DNA of 34,755 nt from Bacteroidia bacterium (lineage in GTDB: Bacteria; Bacteroidota; Bacteroidia; Chitinophagales; Saprospiraceae), in NCBI GenBank assembly GCA_030430845.1, contig JAUIKE010000086.1:1-34755 (forward strand). The letters are read 5' to 3'. The notes beneath the pieces were generated by a model. That model was not told the origin of the DNA and did not search any database. It saw only the letters and a list, made by a program, of their open reading frames with translations. Below are positions 8,060 through 15,798 of the stretch, piece by piece (positions within the stretch are counted from its first letter, which is position 1; each line of letters opens with the position of its first letter). The translations under genes and the position numbers were made by a program.

Positions 8060-8092
8060 TTATCCAGCGGTCACTGGAATTATCAAGTGGCC
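8060..8092. promoter_or_regulatory. Candidate operator B: two 13-bp direct repeats, 20-bp period
   Basis: TTATCCAGCGGTC (8060-8072) and TTATCAAGTGGCC (8080-8092) match operator A at 23 of 26 repeat positions and have the same 20-bp period and the same 7-bp distance to the -33 element. It lies between the divergent kinase and Hpt/LytTR genes, so it could serve either direction. Its orientation relative to promoter A suggests it belongs to the kinase promoter. Confidence 0.5.
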
Positions 8093-8137
8093 GTTTTTTT
8101 TCCGGGAAATGATGTTTTTTTGTAAAAAAAAGTAATC

Positions 8138-8464
8138 ATGCACATTAAGCTGGACCGACTCGATCAATTATGCGGGAAGAATAAGGTCAAAAAGCACCAA
8201 TTCCTGCTGCAGTTCCTCGAATTGGTGCCTCCTGTACTTGAGCAGGTCAAGGTGGGACTTAAAAACAGAGACCGGGAAAAAGTGAGAAAAGGTATTCACT
8301 TCCTGGCCCCTCAACTGAGTTTTTTCGGCATATCCGATTTTACCCTTATTTTAGGACAATTGGACGCCCAACCGCCGGCCTCCCTGGAAAAGTTAAAAGG
8401 GACGATTGAACAGTCTCTGTTGAAAATAAACAAAGCCATGGCAGAGGTTCGGCAAATGATTTGA
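8138..8464 (+). CDS. Degenerate Hpt-like protein
   Basis: A 108-residue all-helical protein. It is not obvious at first glance, but KGIHFLAPQLSFFGI (H54) lines up with AHSLKPQAEYMGL of the Hpt at 4336: same position in the chain, same PQ after the motif, same closing glycine. The lysine that usually follows HxL is replaced by alanine, so phosphotransfer may be weakened or lost. Length suits a single Hpt bundle. The gene ends 23 bp before the LytTR regulator and is probably co-transcribed with it; it diverges from the kinase. It could feed phosphate to the regulator or dock without phosphotransfer. Family assignment is by motif alignment only. Confidence 0.65.
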   Translation: MHIKLDRLDQLCGKNKVKKHQFLLQFLELVPPVLEQVKVGLKNRDREKVRKGIHFLAPQLSFFGISDFTLILGQLDAQPPASLEKLKGTIEQSLLKINKAMAEVRQMI

Positions 8465-8487
8465 AAGCAAACGCCTAATACCGAATA

Positions 8488-9234
8488 ATGAAAATAAAAA
8501 GCCTCATCATAGACGATAACCCCTTCATCATTGATTTGCTGACGGAACAACTTCGGCAGAAACATCCGACGGTCGAAGTACTAGCAACTGCCTTGAGTGG
8601 GAAGGAAGGTTTAGGAAAAATCAGGGACCTACAGCCGGATCTGATATTTCTAGACGTGGAGTTACCTGATATGACCGGCTTTGAGATGCTGGCCCAATTA
8701 CAAGACATCACTTTCCAAACCATTTTCATTACTTCTTTCAGCCATTACGCCATCAAAGCCATTCGCTTTAATGCCCTGGATTATTTGGTCAAACCCATTG
8801 ATCAAAAAGAACTTACCCAGGCCCTGAAAAGATTTCAGTCTTCCCATTCATCTTTTAATCCTCAGCAGGTTCGGGTAGCTTTACAAAATCTGAAAACGGA
8901 AAAACCGGCGGACCAGACTTTGTATCTGCCCACGCAGGACGGCGGCCTGAATTTGGTGTTGAAAAACATCGTTCGAATTGAAGGGGAACGAAACTACAGC
9001 TACATTTTCTTAAAAAATAACTCCAGAAAATTGTCCTCCAAAACACTCGGTTACTTTGAAGAACTTTTGTCTGATAAGGGTTTCTGTAGATGTCACCGCT
9101 CTCATTTAGTGAATGGGGATCATGTGAAAATGTTCCAAAAAGAGGGGATGTTACTGTTGAGCGATAATGGTATCATTCCTGTTTCACGAAGAAAAAAACA
9201 AGAAGTAAAGAAGTGGATGAAGGAGCGCCGGTAG
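8488..9234 (+). CDS. LytTR-family response regulator
   Basis: A 248-residue regulator. Residues 1-120 are a receiver: DD at 9-10, acceptor D56 in LIFLDVELPDMTGFEML, serine in FITSFS and lysine in DYLVKPID. Residues 145-245 are a LytTR DNA-binding domain, with IVRIEGERNYSYIFL, the helix-like SSKTLGYFEELL and the usual FCRCHRSHLVN motif. This is the only specific transcription factor in the signalling cluster besides the ECF sigma encoded elsewhere. LytTR proteins bind paired direct repeats about two helical turns apart, which is what is seen at 5161-5193 and 8060-8092. Its stop codon falls in the loop of a hairpin at 9220-9243. Confidence 0.94.
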   Translation: MKIKSLIIDDNPFIIDLLTEQLRQKHPTVEVLATALSGKEGLGKIRDLQPDLIFLDVELPDMTGFEMLAQLQDITFQTIFITSFSHYAIKAIRFNALDYLVKPIDQKELTQALKRFQSSHSSFNPQQVRVALQNLKTEKPADQTLYLPTQDGGLNLVLKNIVRIEGERNYSYIFLKNNSRKLSSKTLGYFEELLSDKGFCRCHRSHLVNGDHVKMFQKEGMLLLSDNGIIPVSRRKKQEVKKWMKERR

Positions 9235-9243
9235 GCGCTCCTT
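9220..9243. terminator. Hairpin between convergent LytTR and ABC genes
   Basis: AAGGAGCGCC (9220-9229) pairs with GGCGCTCCTT (9234-9243) around GGTA; the stop codon of the LytTR gene spans the loop (9232-9234). The U-tract is poor on both strands, but its place between convergent stops supports a shared terminator. Confidence 0.55.
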
Positions 9244-9252
9244 ATCCTAGAT

Positions 9253-11049
9253 TCACATATGCTCCTGCATCTCCTTCTGATGATTCCACAGCTCCTGGAA
9301 AGCAGGGCTGTTTTCGAGCAATTCCTCAAAACTACCTTCATCCACTACCCGGCCCTGATCCATCACATACACATAATCAAACAAACGCAACAGGTGCAGG
9401 CGGTGTAAGGAAGAGATCACCACTTTATTTTTAAACTCCCGGAACAGGCGCTTATAGATGATCAATTCCGTTTTGGGATCCACACTACTGGTTGGCTCAT
9501 CTAGTAATACGATATCACTTTCCTTAGCGGCCAGAACGCCTCGTGCCAGCGCCAGACGCTGTTTTTGACCACCGGAAAGGTTGACGCCCCTTTCTTTGAT
9601 GTCCGTATCCAGTCCGTCCGGTAACTGCCGAACCACCTCCTCGAACTGTACGATCTTGCAAATGCGTTCCAGCTCAGCTTGCTCAGAAGGCAGGCCAAGG
9701 TTAATGTTATACGCAATGGTACTTTCAAAAATCTCAGGCTCCTGAGGGAATAGCGTCACATGATTACTGATGATGGACAAGTCCTCAAAGCTCTGCTTAT
9801 CTACACTCAATTGTACGCCATCCTGCGCCTGGTACAAGCCTCTCAATAAGGCTAGCAGAGTACTTTTGCCACTGCCACTTTCTCCCACCAGGGCAATTTT
9901 TTGGCCCTTTCGGAAATTGATGTTCAGGTTGATCAAACCGCGCACATGGCCCTCTTCCTGTTCGTCAGATTCATGAGAAAAGTTGAGCTGACTAACCTTC
10001 ATTGCTGTCCAGTCTGATGGCAATTCAAAAGTGCTTTCCGGCAGATGCTGCTGCTCGTATGCCTCAGCAATGTTGAAAGCCGTTTGTACGTCTGTATTAA
10101 ATTGAACGATCTGGTTGTACTGCCACGCAAAGTTGTGAAACACACTTGTAAATCGCTGCACATAACTCATCAGGGTCACCAGTCCACCGATTAGGAAAAG
10201 CTCACCGGGTACGTAATTCTGGTATACATAACCGATCAGGATACTAACGTAGATGATCGATATACAAAAATCAACCGTGAACCACTTCCATTCGTTAACG
10301 ACTACCTTCTTTTTGAAGGGAGGAAAAACCTCTCTGATCTTTTTCAGCAGACCCTTTTCCATCCTCCCCTCCAATCGCAGGGTAATCACCGTAATAATGT
10401 TCGATAGACTATCAAAAAGGGTAGAGGCTACTACGTGCTCTCGCTCGTTCGTCTCTCTGTGTGCGGCAATGAAAGGCCGGTCGAAGCGGTTGATGACCCA
10501 CAGTATGAAGGCCCCCATAACTACCGCCATAATGCCGAAAAATGGTGCGAAATACACCATAGCGGCCAGAGAAAACAAGAACTTCATGATCGTATGAAAA
10601 TACATGAAGCCATTCTCGAAGAACTCTTTCAGTGCGTCGTAGGCTTTTTTCATACGGTTGATGGTCGAACCGCTGTGGTTGTCCTGATGCCATCTAGTGG
10701 GCAAGTGCAGGGCCTTATGGTAAAGTTCCTGCAAAAAGTTCTGACTCAGATTAAAGGCCAGCTGTCTTTCTTTGACCCGTGCAAAACCGTGGAAAACCCA
10801 GTCTAAAAACCAGAGTATGAGGTACGCCAGTGCATACTTCCAGGTCGACTCGATGATGGCGCTACCCTTACGCTGCAACTCATTGATGAACCAACCCCAA
10901 ATGATTGGGTTAACTGCATCAAACAAATTGCTGATCGCAAACATGGAGTAGATCTGGGCGTACTGGCGCCGTTCATCCTTTGCGTACTTCCAGGCCGTAC
11001 GCATCATGGACACATAGGGATTTTTCCCTATTTTAATTTTGCCAAACAT
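9253..11049 (-). CDS. ABC transporter half-protein, fused membrane and ATPase domains
   Basis: A 598-residue type IV ABC exporter half-transporter (MsbA/McjD-like layout). An N-terminal membrane domain with about six helices spans residues 35-320. The ATPase domain follows: Walker A GESGSGKST (near 389-397), Q-loop FPQEPEIFEST, signature NLSGGQKQR, Walker B DIVLLDEPTSS and H-loop SSLHRL. It should work as a homodimer in the inner membrane. The substrate is unknown; there is no peptidase or CBS domain and no cyclic-peptide or lipid A neighbours. The ATG at 11049 was preferred; a TTG at 11091 would add 14 residues (SHLIRLFVSKIQL) and cannot be excluded. It is convergent with the LytTR gene. Confidence 0.92.
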   Translation of the reverse strand: MFGKIKIGKNPYVSMMRTAWKYAKDERRQYAQIYSMFAISNLFDAVNPIIWGWFINELQRKGSAIIESTWKYALAYLILWFLDWVFHGFARVKERQLAFNLSQNFLQELYHKALHLPTRWHQDNHSGSTINRMKKAYDALKEFFENGFMYFHTIMKFLFSLAAMVYFAPFFGIMAVVMGAFILWVINRFDRPFIAAHRETNEREHVVASTLFDSLSNIITVITLRLEGRMEKGLLKKIREVFPPFKKKVVVNEWKWFTVDFCISIIYVSILIGYVYQNYVPGELFLIGGLVTLMSYVQRFTSVFHNFAWQYNQIVQFNTDVQTAFNIAEAYEQQHLPESTFELPSDWTAMKVSQLNFSHESDEQEEGHVRGLINLNINFRKGQKIALVGESGSGKSTLLALLRGLYQAQDGVQLSVDKQSFEDLSIISNHVTLFPQEPEIFESTIAYNINLGLPSEQAELERICKIVQFEEVVRQLPDGLDTDIKERGVNLSGGQKQRLALARGVLAAKESDIVLLDEPTSSVDPKTELIIYKRLFREFKNKVVISSLHRLHLLRLFDYVYVMDQGRVVDEGSFEELLENSPAFQELWNHQKEMQEHM

Positions 11050-11120
11050 AAGTTGGATTTTGGAAACGAACAATCGGATTAAATGGCTCAATAAGTCTGT
11101 GAGTGCTGTTAAAAGGACAT

Positions 11121-11237
11121 AGTACTCCAGTTAACATTCGCTGTCTTAATAGCGCTGTAGTAGAAAAAAAACTGTAATGGGAATTGGAAAAAACAGATGG
11201 AAAAAATTGAATGTTTAACTCAATCCTCCAGAGTACT
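11121..11237. repeat. Imperfect inverted repeat upstream of the ABC gene
   Basis: AGTACTC...TTAACATTC (11121-11139) is mirrored by GAATGTTTAAC...GAGTACT (11209-11237), with an insertion in the second arm and an A-rich centre. It lies in the 270-bp gap between the ABC gene start and the acyltransferase stop. No other feature is visible in this gap. Confidence 0.3.
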
Positions 11238-11318
11238 TATCTTTTCATGATAATATGGTATTGATGCTATGTAAAAACCCATTGAAATTTGAAATCGTTC
11301 CATTGAATAGTAAAAAAA

Positions 11319-12512
11319 CTAGGATTCCTTTCTGACCACTGATTTTTTATAAAAACTAATTAAAGCTGTCCTCAGATTTAGGCTGAGCTGCTGTTTTATT
11401 TTGTTCAATTCGGCTATTGGCTTCTTCTCATTCAACCAGACTTTTACGGAATCTACATTCAAGGCGGCCAGGGATATTACTACAATGAAGAGCAATGCTC
11501 CTAGGATGGTATTTAAGGGCGTGAGGGTTTTGGCCCAAAAGGTTGAGAGCCCCAGCCCAAACCAGCTTCCATACAGCACAATGAAATGAATGATGTAGAT
11601 ATTGAGCGTACTGGTCCCGATTTCATTAAACAGGGAGAAACGGGACAGCAGTTTTTCCAAAAATATGAAGCCGGAAATGAAAAGCAAGACGTGTCCCAGC
11701 CGGATGAACAAATAGTTGTTATATGCCACTTGCTTGAACACCATAAGGTCCGTGCTAAAGTGCAACTGCATGAATAACCAGGAAGATTTCTGCATCAGGA
11801 AAAATCCTAGGGTAGCCAATATAATAGGAAGGATTTTGACCCCCCAAAACTGCCAATGAATACTTTTTACATATACGGTACCCAGAAAGCCTCCCATTAA
11901 CGTATAGCCAATCCAGGGGAAGGGCGTAAAAACGGAGCCGTTTTTTCTTGTGAGGTAATTACTTATTCCGAGCGGCAGATCCTCGTAGCTGAAGGACATA
12001 TAAATGGGCTCCAGCAAAAAAATCAGGATACTACTGCTCAGCAAAGCAGCCTGAAAGGTAATTGGAGGTGCTTTTTTACTCAACCAATACAAGCCGCTCA
12101 GCACGATCATACCTATTCCAATACAGTGCAGCACATCGATTTTCCAAAATTCCCGATAGATCTGCCCGACCATCATGCCGAAGAAATTAGCTCGCAGCAG
12201 GTACCCCCAGAAGATGAGGTAAAACCCTCTCCTAAAAGCTTTTTTTATCCGGGCATCCCGATAGTCGGGATCTTCTTTGCGAAAGATCAGATAGATCAGC
12301 ACCAGTCCGGTTACAGTAAAAAATATCGGCGCTGTGAAGCCTTTACAGAATAGCCAGGTTTCATAAAGCGGATGCCCATCCACCCGATAAACCGGATCGA
12401 TTAGGGTGTCAATGAAATGACCTTGCAGCATCATCAGGATGGCATAGGCTCGCAAGGAGTCAATATGATGAAGTCTACCCAGGGCAGCCCTGGGAGATGG
12501 AATAGTTGTCAT
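11319..12512 (-). CDS. DUF1624 / HGSNAT-like membrane acyltransferase
   Basis: A 397-residue polytopic membrane protein. The N-terminal IDSLRAYAILMMLQGHFID has the xDxLRGxAxxxMxxxH pattern of DUF1624, the family of heparan-alpha-glucosaminide N-acetyltransferase, related to acyltransferase 3. The histidine at the end of that motif is the expected catalytic or acceptor residue. About ten hydrophobic segments follow, ending in a short basic tail. The expected role is transfer of an acetyl or acyl group to a sugar across the membrane, but the acceptor is unknown. It lies downstream of the ABC gene's promoter side on the same strand with a 270-bp gap, so an operon with it is unlikely. Confidence 0.8.
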   Translation of the reverse strand: MTTIPSPRAALGRLHHIDSLRAYAILMMLQGHFIDTLIDPVYRVDGHPLYETWLFCKGFTAPIFFTVTGLVLIYLIFRKEDPDYRDARIKKAFRRGFYLIFWGYLLRANFFGMMVGQIYREFWKIDVLHCIGIGMIVLSGLYWLSKKAPPITFQAALLSSSILIFLLEPIYMSFSYEDLPLGISNYLTRKNGSVFTPFPWIGYTLMGGFLGTVYVKSIHWQFWGVKILPIILATLGFFLMQKSSWLFMQLHFSTDLMVFKQVAYNNYLFIRLGHVLLFISGFIFLEKLLSRFSLFNEIGTSTLNIYIIHFIVLYGSWFGLGLSTFWAKTLTPLNTILGALLFIVVISLAALNVDSVKVWLNEKKPIAELNKIKQQLSLNLRTALISFYKKSVVRKES

Positions 12513-12834
12513 GTTTGTGTTTCAGCCAAAGGGTCGGTGGGGACCGCTTTCTTGTTAAAAAGTGTTAAAATTCTTTCCTATCAACACGAATGTAACGCTA
12601 TTGGTTCCAAAATCGTGTGTAGGGGCTACACTTTTTTTGGGGTGTAATGACTTGATTTTCAGTGGGGTGAAGTCTAGGATTGCTGGATCGGAAGAATCTT
12701 GTGTTAGTCACCTGGTGACTCCAAGTCACCAGGTGACTAACACAAGATTTGCAAAATTTTATTTGGAATCAAGAAAGTGTCCGCTTTTGTCCGATAATGG
12801 CAGGTTTTGAAAGGTTTTTTCTGGCAGTAGCTCC
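12513..12834. other. 322-bp gene-free gap containing a palindromic element
   Basis: The left 180 bp is the presumed promoter region of the minus-strand acyltransferase, with no box matching TAnnTTTG exactly. The right part is copy 1 of the dispersed palindromic element (12695-12811), followed by about 20 bp of unmatched sequence up to the T9SS gene stop. No coding potential was recognised. Confidence 0.6.
12695..12811 (-). repeat. Dispersed palindromic element, copy 1
   Basis: Perfect 26-bp arms (12695-12720 and 12724-12749) around a CCA loop; each arm starts or ends with AATCTTG/CAAGATT and contains AGTCACC and GGTGACT. To the right come CAAAATTTTATTTGGA and an array of four 10-bp units built on GGACAAAAGC and TGCCATTATC (read on the minus strand). 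In the minus direction the order is T9SS gene stop, decamer array, AT-rich linker, palindrome. Confidence 0.9.
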
Positions 12835-14481
12835 CTACCTCTTCACAAACCGCTTAACCGTCACCCTTCCCTGCCTGTTCAGGCGGATGAAGTACGGGCC
12901 GGAAGGTAAACTCGAAACATCCAGGCTCTGGCGAAAAGCCTCCGTCTCCGCATTCAGCGTTTTCAGTACCTGGCCGCTCAGGTTGAGGATCTGCAGAGAA
13001 CTGCCTGCTTCGAAGGCTTTGTTGGTATGTATCATCAGCTGGTCGGTGGCCAGCGTAGGCGATACCTGCCAGCTGATCAGGTGAGCATCGTATTCAACGC
13101 TGATAATGCGGTAATAAGTGGGCGTGCCGTCGAAATCTACCTGCTTCAGTCGATAATAATTGGTCCCCCAGATGGGCGCTTGGTCACGGAAAGAATATTC
13201 TTGTGGTACCTGCGTGTTCCCGGCTCCCAGCACCCGGCCGATCTCATAGAAGTCTACGCCATCTTCGCTGCGCTCGACGGCCATGTAGTCGTTGTTGATC
13301 TCGGTTTGGGTTCGCCAATTTAAAACGACTTCCTCTTCTTTAGCTGTAGCAGTAAAGGAAAGCAGCTCAATGGGGAGCAGAGTGGTGGTATTGATGTTGC
13401 TGCCCACCGTCCAGGCGCACTTTTCGCCGGTCGCCATGATGAGGAAATTGTAGTTGGTGTTTTGCTCCAGGCCGGAAATGGTAACGGAATTTCCACTGCC
13501 TTTATAAACAAAGTAATCCACCTCATCAGCTCCAAGCGTGAAAAAGGTTTGCGTGAACACCTCATTGAGGTCGCTTCGGGTAGCCCAATTGCTGCTGGCA
13601 TTGAAATCGCCGGCCTCATACAAGCCCTGCAAGTTGCTAACGAGGAGGTCGGCAGCAGGTGCCACTCCTTCTCTTCCCACCACGAAAAAGGTCTCGGCAC
13701 AATCGCCGCTGCCGTCTTCCATCCAGTTGAGATCAAGGGTTACATCCTCAACATTGGCAGTAGCGAAGCTGGTAATGTTGGTGAGACTACAAAAGGAAGT
13801 TGTTACCGGAGTGAAGGTCACTTCATCAAATGCAATATTATCGGTGGCTGAACCTGAACCTGAGATACGGAGAAACATGGACGATCCGGAAGTTAGCTCT
13901 CCAAAGCATAAAATCCCAGCATCAAAAGTGAAATTCAGCCAAAAGACATTTTCCGGAACGAAGGAAGGAATCGTCAGCGTATTGCCAAATTGGGTCCAGG
14001 GCCCCCCGGGGTTGGTTGCATACTCCAGTGTATAAACCTGATCGTCCTCATCAAGATTTCGAAAATTAATTGAAAAACTAATATCCAAACTGTAAATGGA
14101 GGTGCCGGGTATATCATTGTCAATCTGAAGCACTATACTCCAGTCTCCTGTTGGACTAACAGCTAACCAATTGTCAGAACCATCAATAACCGCAAACAGT
14201 GCATCGCTAGGAGATGGGATAAAAAAATCAGAAGGAATACTACCCCCCATTGTATTACTAAGACCTGTAATTGTTACACCATCAGAGTCTAATTGCCCAG
14301 GAGTAGGACTCGATGCCAGACCTAGACCGAGAAAAGCTCCGTTGTTTATGCCCATTACCGTATTCGTAAAATCTACGGTTACAGCTGAGGTGGTTGTGAA
14401 ACTAAGCTGAGCATTTAATGCCGTGCTGGATAGCATCCAAGTCATCATTCCCGCAAGGATGAGTTGTACATTTGTTTTCAT
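12835..14481 (-). CDS. Secreted protein with T9SS type A C-terminal sorting domain
   Basis: A 548-residue exported protein. The signal peptide MKTNVQLILAGMMTWMLSSTALNAQ is followed by an unrecognised beta-rich region (to about 225), a second beta region with fibronectin-like character (230-370), then the stretch LPIELLSFTATAKEEEVVLNWRTQTEINN that commonly precedes the sorting domain in Bacteroidota. The last 75 residues (VSPTLATDQLMIHT ... LNLSGQVLKTL ... LPSGPYFIRL ... VTVKRFVKR) are a typical Por secretion tail. The protein should cross the outer membrane by T9SS and be anchored or released at the surface. No enzyme motif is visible, so adhesion or matrix roles are guesses. Copy 1 of the palindromic element follows its stop within about 25 bp. 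Confidence 0.88.
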   Translation of the reverse strand: MKTNVQLILAGMMTWMLSSTALNAQLSFTTTSAVTVDFTNTVMGINNGAFLGLGLASSPTPGQLDSDGVTITGLSNTMGGSIPSDFFIPSPSDALFAVIDGSDNWLAVSPTGDWSIVLQIDNDIPGTSIYSLDISFSINFRNLDEDDQVYTLEYATNPGGPWTQFGNTLTIPSFVPENVFWLNFTFDAGILCFGELTSGSSMFLRISGSGSATDNIAFDEVTFTPVTTSFCSLTNITSFATANVEDVTLDLNWMEDGSGDCAETFFVVGREGVAPAADLLVSNLQGLYEAGDFNASSNWATRSDLNEVFTQTFFTLGADEVDYFVYKGSGNSVTISGLEQNTNYNFLIMATGEKCAWTVGSNINTTTLLPIELLSFTATAKEEEVVLNWRTQTEINNDYMAVERSEDGVDFYEIGRVLGAGNTQVPQEYSFRDQAPIWGTNYYRLKQVDFDGTPTYYRIISVEYDAHLISWQVSPTLATDQLMIHTNKAFEAGSSLQILNLSGQVLKTLNAETEAFRQSLDVSSLPSGPYFIRLNRQGRVTVKRFVKR

Positions 14482-14647
14482 GTGAGGTTATTATTGAGTG
14501 TTAATAAATCAAGCTGCTTTCTACAGGCAAAAACCCGAGAAAGAAATTAAAAAACTTCCTAAGTGGCGTAAAAAGGGTAAAAGGCTTAGTGGAATTTAGT
14601 GTATTCTTTAAAGGTGGTGGGGAAAGGATAGTGGCTTAAAGATAAAA

Positions 14648-14701
14648 TAAGTTTATAAAAAAATAAAAAATAAAAGAAGCGGCCGATCATTCGGCCCCTT
14701 C
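14648..14701 (-). terminator. Terminator of the sigma factor operon, stop codon in loop
   Basis: On the minus strand an 11-bp stem with one mismatch (14701-14691 with 14686-14676, GGCCGA/TCGGCC core) has an ATGA loop containing the TGA stop of the last gene, followed by a T-rich run (14675-14648). This is a good intrinsic terminator. Confidence 0.75.
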
Positions 14702-15283
14702 CTGCTGTAGCTTTTTTAAATTCGCCAATAATGGAGCGAGCTTATCATCAAATTTCTCCAAATGCTTTTTTACGCCTACCCCAAATAAAAAGGCCATAAT
14801 CAAACTGAGCCCGATATGAATGCCAAGCCTACCTAATAAAGGTAAGTCCATCAATTCTAGAATATCAATATACCCGACATTTATCCCAAGAATGAGCAAA
14901 AAGGCATAGACCGGCATCGATCGGGTTGTGATCGCTCGTCTTTTTTGTATGAAATCAATGCTGGCATTTAAAAAATCCTGATTAGATAGTTCAAAGCGGC
15001 TTCCGTTGTTACTAAGCTTATTTTTCCACATCATATCCAGCAAAAAGCCCATGGCACCGAAAACCAGGAAGACCCCGATCACGTAAAAGGGAGAATGGAG
15101 TATCCAAAAGGTGGCACTTAGGAATAAAAAAGTGCAAGTGAAGGAAATCATCATGCTTCTTCGTTCGCGCCTGACTTTCCGGTGAAATTCCTGAATGCCC
15201 GAAAGGGTTTGCTCCGGATCGGGGAGGGGGCTATCAGAAGCTTGCCCCTGCCACAGTCGTTGAAGATCATCCAATTCGTTCAT
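14687..15283 (-). CDS. Membrane protein downstream of ECF sigma, likely anti-sigma role
   Basis: A 198-residue protein. The N-terminal 40 residues are soluble and cytosolic-looking (MNELDDLQRLWQGQASDS), followed by two membrane segments (roughly 43-62 and 66-84), a charged linker and two more (roughly 120-140 and 150-170). It has no zinc-binding HxxxCxxC motif, so it is not a classical ZAS anti-sigma. Its ATG overlaps the sigma gene stop (ATGA), the usual arrangement for sigma/anti-sigma pairs in Bacteroidota, where such small membrane proteins starting with a LQxLWQ-type helix are common. The anti-sigma role is inferred from context, not from a known domain. Confidence 0.75.
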   Translation of the reverse strand: MNELDDLQRLWQGQASDSPLPDPEQTLSGIQEFHRKVRRERRSMMISFTCTFLFLSATFWILHSPFYVIGVFLVFGAMGFLLDMMWKNKLSNNGSRFELSNQDFLNASIDFIQKRRAITTRSMPVYAFLLILGINVGYIDILELMDLPLLGRLGIHIGLSLIMAFLFGVGVKKHLEKFDDKLAPLLANLKKLQQEGAE

Positions 15284-15798
15284 GATACCTTTATTTTTTT
15301 TCTTAAATGTTTTTTAATACGGCTGATCCTCACGCCTACATGGCTGACCGTCAACCCACTAACCTCTGCGATTTCCTTGTAACTAAAACCTTCCAACATC
15401 ATGGTGATGACGATCCGGTCCATTTCGCTTAAAGAGGAAATGAGCTGGAGCAATTCATTCAGCTGTCTGTTTCGTTGTTCTTGTTGCTCCTTCTCCGAAA
15501 AAGGGACCTCAGCCCGTCCAATGGCTTCTTTGCCCAGCGTGGCTTCAACAGATTGCCGCCGGCTCTTTCTTTTTGTATACAATAAAGCAGTATTGGTGCC
15601 TATGCGGTAGATCCAGGTGCTGACCTTCGATTGTCCCCGGAACGACTCCAAATTGTTCCAGACCTTGAGGAATATTTCCTGAAACAGATCTTCCGCTTCC
15701 TGGCCTTTGCCGAGAAAACCCCGGCAAAGACGAAAGATCAGCTCTTTGTTGTCTCGGTAGATTTGGTTGAAAAGCGCTGTTTTTTCCGCCTCACTCAT
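15280..15798 (-). CDS. ECF-type RNA polymerase sigma factor (sigma-70 family)
   Basis: A 172-residue ECF sigma. Region 2 runs from about residue 10 to 80 (FNQIYRDNKELIFRLCRGFLG, EAEDLFQEIFLKVWNNLESFRG, STWIYRIGTNTALLYTKRKSR). Region 4 runs from about 110 to 170 (LISSLSEMDRIVITMMLEGFSYKEIAEVSGLTVSHVGVRISRIKKHL). The start is the ATG at 15798, which overlaps the TGA of the upstream hydrolase; a TTG 33 bp upstream would lie inside the hydrolase gene. ATGA overlaps on both sides show a three-gene translationally coupled operon. The signal sensed is unknown. Confidence 0.93.
   Translation of the reverse strand: MSEAEKTALFNQIYRDNKELIFRLCRGFLGKGQEAEDLFQEIFLKVWNNLESFRGQSKVSTWIYRIGTNTALLYTKRKSRRQSVEATLGKEAIGRAEVPFSEKEQQEQRNRQLNELLQLISSLSEMDRIVITMMLEGFSYKEIAEVSGLTVSHVGVRISRIKKHLRKKIKVS

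Noticed and set aside
8061..8101. The repeat at 8060-8092 considered as the 3' remnant of a duplicated kinase gene
   Set aside because: It resembles the kinase end only over the operator-like words; the translation beyond them shows no similarity to the receiver C terminus, and spacing to the promoter elements is what is conserved.
12695..12749. Palindrome of copy 1 considered as an intrinsic terminator of the T9SS gene
   Set aside because: There is no U-tract after the stem on the minus strand, and identical stems lie at two other loci with a conserved flank, which fits a repeat family better.
13538..14035. A 165-codon plus-strand open frame opposite the T9SS cargo gene
   Set aside because: Low-complexity, serine-rich antisense product; the minus strand has a signal peptide and sorting domain in one continuous frame.
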